Positions 5,670-9,584 of a stretch of DNA of 9,584 nt are shown here, piece after piece (position 1 is the stretch's first letter; each line of letters starts with the position of its first letter). The stretch is from an uncultured Clostridia bacterium (lineage in GTDB: Bacteria; Bacillota; Clostridia; Lachnospirales; Lachnospiraceae): NCBI GenBank assembly GCA_945622055.1, contig CALZBV010000079.1, forward strand, positions 1-9,584, read 5' to 3'. Both the position numbers and the translations under genes were made by a program. Under the pieces are notes generated by a model, which did no database searches, had not been told where the DNA came from, and saw only the letters and a program-made list of their open reading frames with translations.

Positions 5670-6355
5670 CTGTTACCTCCGAAATCATCCCACACGTTCT
5701 GCGGATTTTTCCTCTTTAAATAGACCGAAAATAAAGCCCCGAGAACACATCCCGCCGCAAATCCCCCAAGATGTGCGGCATGATCCACTCCCTTCTCAAA
5801 AAATCCAACAAACAGCGTGAAAAACAGGAAAACCGGAACATCCTTTTTTCTCAGCAAAGTCACTCTTTTATAGCAGCACAGTGTAAGCACCACAAGCGCA
5901 CCAAACAAACCGGAAATTGCCCCGGAAGCCCCCGCTGCAAAAACAGTCTCTGCATTTTCCTTTACGATAACACTATTATAAAGGATAGAGGCAAAATCTG
6001 CAACAAGTCCGGAAATAAAGTACAGAATCAGGTATCGTACCTTTCCGATTGTCCTTTCAAGCATCGCCCCAACGTAGTAAAGCATCAGCATGTTACTCAT
6101 CAGATGCTCGATTCCGAAGTGGTAAAACATCGACGTAAACAGTCTCCAATATTGTTTATTTTCTAATATCAACGCCGGGTTCATTGCAAGATAAAATACT
6201 GTCTGATTTAGATACCGGTACAAAAAAAGATCACAAACAAAAAAAACAGCAGCATTGAGCAATACGAGTACCATGGTCACCACCGGAAGCTTTCCGTTTT
6301 TATCCCGAAGCTCATCAAACAGACGCTTTTGCGAACCTCTCTCCGAATACGACAT
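5666..6355 (-). CDS. Rhomboid family intramembrane serine protease
   Basis: A multi-pass membrane protease that cuts substrates within or next to their transmembrane helices. It has 229 residues from ATG at 6355, chosen because AGGAGG lies about 8 nt upstream and a candidate promoter covers the upstream in-frame start at 6412. WRLFTSMFYHFGIEHLMSNM (70-89) contains the conserved His and Asn of the family. GASGAISG (142-149) carries the catalytic Ser144, and HAAHLGGF (192-199) carries the catalytic His195, so the dyad is intact. About six hydrophobic segments are visible, followed by a basic C-terminus. The stop overlaps the flavodoxin-SCP2 start by 4 nt. The substrate is unknown; the neighbouring pseudopilins and the partner gene are candidates by context only. 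Confidence 0.93.
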   Translation of the reverse strand: MSYSERGSQKRLFDELRDKNGKLPVVTMVLVLLNAAVFFVCDLFLYRYLNQTVFYLAMNPALILENKQYWRLFTSMFYHFGIEHLMSNMLMLYYVGAMLERTIGKVRYLILYFISGLVADFASILYNSVIVKENAETVFAAGASGAISGLFGALVVLTLCCYKRVTLLRKKDVPVFLFFTLFVGFFEKGVDHAAHLGGFAAGCVLGALFSVYLKRKNPQNVWDDFGGNR

Positions 6356-6383
6356 AGCCCGCCTCCTACCTTTGTATACACTC

Positions 6384-6412
6384 AGTATAGCCCACTTTCC
6401 CGACAAACGCAA
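6384..6412 (-). promoter_or_regulatory. Candidate promoter of the rhomboid/flavodoxin-SCP2 pair
   Basis: On the minus strand TTGCGT (6412-6407) and TATACT (6389-6384) are 17 nt apart, giving a start near 6377 and a leader of about 22 nt with the AGGAGG site. The -10 box is good (5 of 6); the -35 box is weak (3 of 6). The preceding FHA gene has no obvious terminator, so read-through is also possible. Confidence 0.45.
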
Positions 6413-6449
6413 CTAATTATTTCGTGGTTTGATTTCCCGTAGCAAAACC

Positions 6450-7742
6450 TCAAAATGCTTTTCCCCCGTCAAAGAACCGATAAGTCTCCTCCGCAAAAGT
6501 AACCCGGTCTCCGCTTTTCAACCGGATTCCCTGCTGCACCGGAATCACAGTTCCATTTACTTTGGTTCCGTTCGTGCTGTTCAAATCAAAAAGTAAAACC
6601 TCTCCCTCCTCCTGTATCAGCTTTCCATGAAAACGGCTAACTGAGTCATTCTCAATCACAAGGTCAGAATAACCCCGTAGGCTTCCGATAAAAAAAGGAA
6701 ATTTCTTCAGATAGACCGAAGCACCCGTTCGTTCCGAAACAAGTGCCGGCTCCTCCTTTATTCCGGATACCGAAAGCACCCTGGTATGCTGTCCGCCCCA
6801 CTCCATAGGTGTTTCCTCCACATAGGCAGGATAGGAGGTGCGTTCCGTATAGCCAGGATAGGAAGGACGTTCCGTATAGCTAGGATAGGAAGGACGTTCC
6901 GTATAGCCAGGATAGGAAGGAAGCTCTTTATAGGCAGAATAAGACGGAGATTCCGCATAACAGGCTGCTTCCTCCTTACGAAACAAGGTGTCAAACCAGG
7001 AACGCTTCTTCTTTTTCTCCCGTTCTCCACGATAATTCAACCCAGACTCTGCTTTCCTTATTTTTTTGCAGCTCTCCTGTCCCTTTTGTTTTACCGGCTC
7101 GTGATAATTCCCGGCTCCCATAGGCTGCGTCCGGTATGAAGCGGATTCTTCCCCGGATAAGCTTCCTCTCCCTGCATCCGACGATACTTCATGTTCCGTC
7201 CCAAAGACTTCGCTTTGAAGCCGACGCTCAATTTCGTCGGCCGTTACATCCGGCTCCTGCAGTAACATGTACAACCCATAAACCATTGAAATTGCCTTAT
7301 CCTCGCGGTAATCCACACGATTTAAAAACACCTCAAACAGCTTTCCCAGCTGCTTAAAAAAAGGAACCTTATATTCCGGGTAATAACAAAGTCTGGGTTC
7401 ACACGCCGGAAAATCCACATAAATATACTCCGGAGAGAGCAACAGGCTTTCTGTTCGCAGCAAATATTCGCCTGTACGCTTTGCAATCTGTAATATCCCT
7501 CCGACCAGCCTCTGAATCTGTTCCGCATTCATCGGGACCCGTTCAAATGCAACCGACAGCGTTTTTTTCCCCGATACATCGTAACAATACTCCCCCTCCC
7601 GGTCTGTAGCCAACGGCAAAATCCCGGAAGGCTTTGCCTCCCGCAGCATTCGCTCCTCAAATGTCTCTCTCGTCTTAGGAAGAATAAGAAAATTTCTCCC
7701 TTCCGCATCTCTACTGTATGTTCCAAGTAGTATTTCTTCCAT
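6450..7742 (-). CDS. DUF6382-FHA domain protein with 9-residue repeats
   Basis: A 430-residue soluble protein. Residues 1-175 match, from memory, the DUF6382 domain seen in Lachnospiraceae FHA proteins. Residues 185-320 form a low-complexity linker with a basic KKKKR stretch (243-247) and five tandem 9-residue repeats of the SYPGYTERP type (265-309). Residues 340-425 form a C-terminal FHA domain, a phosphothreonine-binding module: FIGSLRGYSDLVI, DSVSRFHGKL (Ser369, Arg370, His372) and LNSTNGTKVNG (387-397) carry the key residues. No membrane helix is seen. The start is ATG at 7742 with GGAG 8 nt upstream; an in-frame GTG at 7751 has no site at a workable distance. It follows the small pseudopilin gene by 69 nt. 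It probably links Ser/Thr kinase signalling to the pilus-like machinery; this is an inference from context. Confidence 0.88.
   Translation of the reverse strand: MEEILLGTYSRDAEGRNFLILPKTRETFEERMLREAKPSGILPLATDREGEYCYDVSGKKTLSVAFERVPMNAEQIQRLVGGILQIAKRTGEYLLRTESLLLSPEYIYVDFPACEPRLCYYPEYKVPFFKQLGKLFEVFLNRVDYREDKAISMVYGLYMLLQEPDVTADEIERRLQSEVFGTEHEVSSDAGRGSLSGEESASYRTQPMGAGNYHEPVKQKGQESCKKIRKAESGLNYRGEREKKKKRSWFDTLFRKEEAACYAESPSYSAYKELPSYPGYTERPSYPSYTERPSYPGYTERTSYPAYVEETPMEWGGQHTRVLSVSGIKEEPALVSERTGASVYLKKFPFFIGSLRGYSDLVIENDSVSRFHGKLIQEEGEVLLFDLNSTNGTKVNGTVIPVQQGIRLKSGDRVTFAEETYRFFDGGKAF
6816..6950 (-). repeat. 27-bp in-frame tandem repeat inside the FHA gene (5 units)
   Basis: Five 27-bp units encode SPSYSAYKE, LPSYPGYTE, RPSYPSYTE, RPSYPGYTE and RTSYPAYVE. 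The middle three are nearly identical at the DNA level; the outer units have diverged. The unit is in frame, so copy number can change without breaking the gene. Tyr, Pro and Ser dominate and each unit holds a Thr/Ser-Glu or Lys-Glu end. Confidence 0.9.
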
Positions 7743-7811
7743 TCTCTTCACTCCACTTCAATTCTTTATCGAAAAAACAAAAACATTTATCCTCTCGTTC
7801 TCCCCAAATGC

Positions 7812-8054
7812 CTATTTTCCAAACAATTCAAACGCAGTGTCTGCAATTCTTAGTTTATCCGCTGCCATGAACCGCTCCTCCCGGACTACCGCATCAAAAA
7901 GCTCCCCTGCCCGGTTGATAACCTCCTCATACCGGACCAGCGTATTCTGTGTCAGAACAAACGTAATCAAAAACAAAAACGGAAACAAAAGTGCTGCCTC
8001 TACCGTCATGGAACCCTTCCAGGTTCTATCCTGCCTGTTTCTTTTATACTCCAT
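7812..8054 (-). CDS. Small TadE-like pseudopilin
   Basis: An 80-residue protein with a short basic N-terminus (MEYKRNRQDRTWKG), then SMTVEAALLFPFLFLITFVL (15-34) as the single hydrophobic helix. G14-S15 with Glu19 at position +5 of the mature chain is the class of site cut by A24 prepilin peptidases; such a peptidase is encoded just upstream. The remaining 45 residues are a short charged helix. ATG at 8054 has GGAG 5 nt upstream; an in-frame upstream start at 8090 lacks conservation of the pseudopilin pattern. It is far shorter than usual TadE proteins and may be a minor pilin or assembly pseudopilin. It is placed between the peptidase and FHA genes in the same strand run. Confidence 0.82.
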   Translation of the reverse strand: MEYKRNRQDRTWKGSMTVEAALLFPFLFLITFVLTQNTLVRYEEVINRAGELFDAVVREERFMAADKLRIADTAFELFGK

Positions 8055-8055
8055 G

Positions 8056-8157
8056 TTATCTCCTTCCCAAAATGAAACGTACGAAACCATTTCCTATTTC
8101 AAAGAAAAACACTGATTCATGTGTTTCCACACCGAATTTTCGTATCGAAGCTGCCAT
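8056..8157 (-). CDS. Possible small ORF between the peptidase and the pseudopilin
   Basis: A 33-residue ORF (MAASIRKFGVETHESVFFFE...) fills most of the 126-nt gap between two operon genes and ends 1 nt before the pseudopilin start. A GGAGG lies only 2 nt before its ATG, too close for a normal site, and its end doubles as the ribosome binding site of the next gene. There is no known family. It may be a coupling leader or chance; I give it low confidence. Confidence 0.25.
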   Translation of the reverse strand: MAASIRKFGVETHESVFFFEIGNGFVRFILGRR

Positions 8158-8180
8158 TTCCTCCGCAAATTCGTGCCATT

Positions 8181-8603
8181 CTAAATCATCAGAGTCACCA
8201 GATATCCTGCCAGAAAAAAGGGAAGGTACGGAATTCTTCCTTTTCTTCCTATCCTTCTCAAAAGAAACAGTCCCCCTGCAACTGCTGCTGCAAAAAGAAA
8301 GGAAACAAAACACAAAAAGGAAACACTCTGAAGCCCAAACGAAACGCCATACACCAGAATCAGAAAACCGTCTGCCATACCCAGGGCTTCTGCAGATAAT
8401 TTGCAAAGAGAAAGCACCAAAAGTCCGAATATAAACCCTCCTGCACGAATCCGGAGTTCAACCTGCTCCGTCATCCCGGCAGCTAAAAGTGCGACTGATA
8501 CAACAAAAAGGTCAGACACCCGGACCTTTCTGGTTTTCATATCCTGCAGGGCAAGCCAGCCCAGTGCCAGCAGGATTACTCCAATCCTGATTCCATCCAC
8601 CAT
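8181..8603 (-). CDS. Minimal A24-family prepilin peptidase (TadV/CpaA-like)
   Basis: A polytopic membrane aspartyl protease that removes the leader of prepilins and pseudopilins. It has 140 residues, the size of the minimal CpaA/TadV group, without the N-terminal methylase domain of PilD. The first active-site Asp is in ALQDMKTRKV (Asp21), and the second in ALGMADGFL (Asp78), a GMAD variant of the family GxGD motif. GRIPYLPF (122-129) is a family-typical segment. The start is ATG at 8603 with GGAG 7 nt upstream; an in-frame GTG at 8621 overlaps the stop of the preceding gene and is the alternative. It lies in the same run as two TadE-like proteins, the likely substrates. Confidence 0.87.
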   Translation of the reverse strand: MVDGIRIGVILLALGWLALQDMKTRKVRVSDLFVVSVALLAAGMTEQVELRIRAGGFIFGLLVLSLCKLSAEALGMADGFLILVYGVSFGLQSVSFLCFVSFLFAAAVAGGLFLLRRIGRKGRIPYLPFFLAGYLVTLMI

Positions 8604-8617
8604 TGATTCACTCCATT

Positions 8618-9565
8618 TCACTCTGTTTTTTCCTCCTGTTCCTTTTTTTCAGCATGCCTCTGTTCACATTTCTTACAGAGACGGTACTGCTCCTTTGCCT
8701 CCGCAAGCGGTACCTCTCTTGGATTTCTCTCAATCGCAGAACAGGAGGACAACGCATGATACCTTGTTCCATACTTCGTGATGTACAAAAAGGCTTCTCC
8801 CCCCAAGGAAGGCTTGCAAAACTCACAGGGATAATACTTTGCTCCGGATGCATTCCTCTGTCTCCCTATGTCTGCCGTCGAAACACCCTGTGCCTTAATA
8901 TTGATATACTGGCAAAACGAATCCAGATGATAGACCGTTGCATTATCTGCAAGGTATGCCACCTCTTCCTTCTTTTCTTCTTTTTTTTCACGCTTCAGCT
9001 CCCCTTCTCCCGTCCAGTTTCTCCCCACGAGAAAGCTGCAGTAATAGCCTCTGCTGCCCTGAAACAGCGCATTTTGTGGTGCCACACGAAAATATACCCG
9101 AAACTCCGTCCGCTCCCCTTGTACCTGCGTATCCGTCCACATCCCACCAAGTCCGCGTGCCACTCCTGCCCGCGTCAGTAATTCCCGGTCACAACGTTCA
9201 TAAAACACTGCAGTTACGGTAGCATCCCGAATCAGCTTATAATCAAACACGGACAGAATTTTTTCGGGAATTGCACTTTCTCCCTTTTTCAACCGCTCCG
9301 TGACATAGGATACCTCTGCCACCTCACGGACGGTTGTTATTCCCGCCTGTGCGATAGAAAGCTCTGCCTCCAAAACAAGGAACATCTGAAGCAGATACAA
9401 AACACAAAAGAAGAAAACCGGAAAAGCCAGTGCTGCTTCCACAGTAAGAGATGCATTCCGATATCTGTTCTTTTCCTCTGAACAATGTGGATTATTATGG
9501 ACTCTTCCGCAAGATATGCTAATTTGCCTTTTGTTGGTTTTATTCAGAAAGAAAGCTGCAGTCAC
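8618..9565 (-). CDS. TadE-like pseudopilin with C-terminal Cys/His zinc-like motifs
   Basis: A 315-residue protein anchored by one N-terminal helix: NASLTVEAALAFPVFFFCVLYL (37-58), with Glu43 in the pilin-type processing context. The outer part (60-190) is a conserved TadE-like region with RNWTGEG (182-188), followed by a Lys/Glu-rich hinge. Then come two related motifs, VYHLDSFCQY plus CEFC (Y212, H213, C218, C247, C250) and RYHALSSCSAI plus CKKC (Y269, H270, C275, C297, C300), like the zinc-binding motif of Ada-type domains. ASGAKYYPCEFCKP and KYGTRYHALSSCSAIERN are familiar from Clostridia TadE-like proteins. The start is uncertain: GTG at 9565 has no ribosome binding site, and the frame stays open to the window edge, so the true start may lie outside. 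The 36 residues before the pilin motif look atypical. Confidence 0.85.
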   Translation of the reverse strand: MTAAFFLNKTNKRQISISCGRVHNNPHCSEEKNRYRNASLTVEAALAFPVFFFCVLYLLQMFLVLEAELSIAQAGITTVREVAEVSYVTERLKKGESAIPEKILSVFDYKLIRDATVTAVFYERCDRELLTRAGVARGLGGMWTDTQVQGERTEFRVYFRVAPQNALFQGSRGYYCSFLVGRNWTGEGELKREKKEEKKEEVAYLADNATVYHLDSFCQYINIKAQGVSTADIGRQRNASGAKYYPCEFCKPSLGGEAFLYITKYGTRYHALSSCSAIERNPREVPLAEAKEQYRLCKKCEQRHAEKKEQEEKTE

Positions 9566-9584
9566 GGCCGGAGAGGGGATTCGA

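Noticed and set aside
6786..7139. Plus-strand ORF with RIARIGRTF repeats opposite the FHA gene
   Set aside because: It is the complement of the 27-bp repeat in the FHA gene; it has no ribosome binding site and its composition is an antisense shadow.
8603..9181. 192-codon plus-strand ORF opposite the TadE-like gene
   Set aside because: Antisense to a clearly conserved TadE-like coding region; the hydrophobic and Phe-rich stretch comes from the complement of the Lys/Glu-rich hinge.
9566..9584. tRNA gene at the right edge
   Set aside because: Only 19 nt are seen, no CCA follows the acceptor-like part, and no D or anticodon arm can be tested, so it is not listed as a feature.

Overview
The window looks like a chromosomal segment of a Gram-positive anaerobe of the Lachnospiraceae/Clostridia. 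Reasons: strong AGGAGG-type ribosome binding sites, a canonical TTGACA-17-TATAAT promoter, a SAM-I riboswitch in front of metK, a preQ1-I riboswitch in front of a QueT transporter, and a block that pairs small TadE-like pseudopilins with an FHA protein and a rhomboid protease. No insertion sequence, phage gene, rRNA, complete tRNA or CRISPR array is visible. Gene content and codon use look vertically inherited throughout.

Left part (1-1700): a MATE-family exporter runs leftward off the window edge and carries an unusual charged insert in one loop. Divergent from it, a near-perfect promoter and a compact preQ1-I riboswitch control a queuosine-precursor transporter (QueT). Middle part (1700-4520), all on the minus strand in transcription order: a HIT-family nucleotide-binding protein, then metK with a full regulatory leader (promoter, SAM-I aptamer, intrinsic terminator) and its own 3' terminator, then a Cys-rich DUF5714-like protein. 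Palindromic blocks occupy the gap between metK and the DUF5714-like gene. A degenerate 28-bp repeat array abuts the metK promoter.

Right part (4659-9584), also on the minus strand: a TadE-like protein with two Cys/His motifs, a minimal A24 prepilin peptidase, a possible 33-residue ORF, an 80-residue TadE-like pseudopilin, a DUF6382-FHA protein with a five-fold 9-residue repeat, and then a rhomboid protease overlapping by 4 nt a flavodoxin-like/SCP2 fusion. The first genes read as the distal end of a Tad/Flp-type secretion-pilus operon. The peptidase could process the two pseudopilins, and the FHA protein could report phosphorylation. The rhomboid and flavodoxin-SCP2 pair probably has its own promoter.

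The two riboswitches are confident calls. The most open-ended observations are the MATE insert, the repeats fused to the metK promoter, a 10-nt sequence shared by the SAM aptamer and its terminator, the palindromic block, and the pseudopilin/FHA/rhomboid locus. I see no clearly new multi-gene system; most genes belong to families I recognise, some of unknown function.
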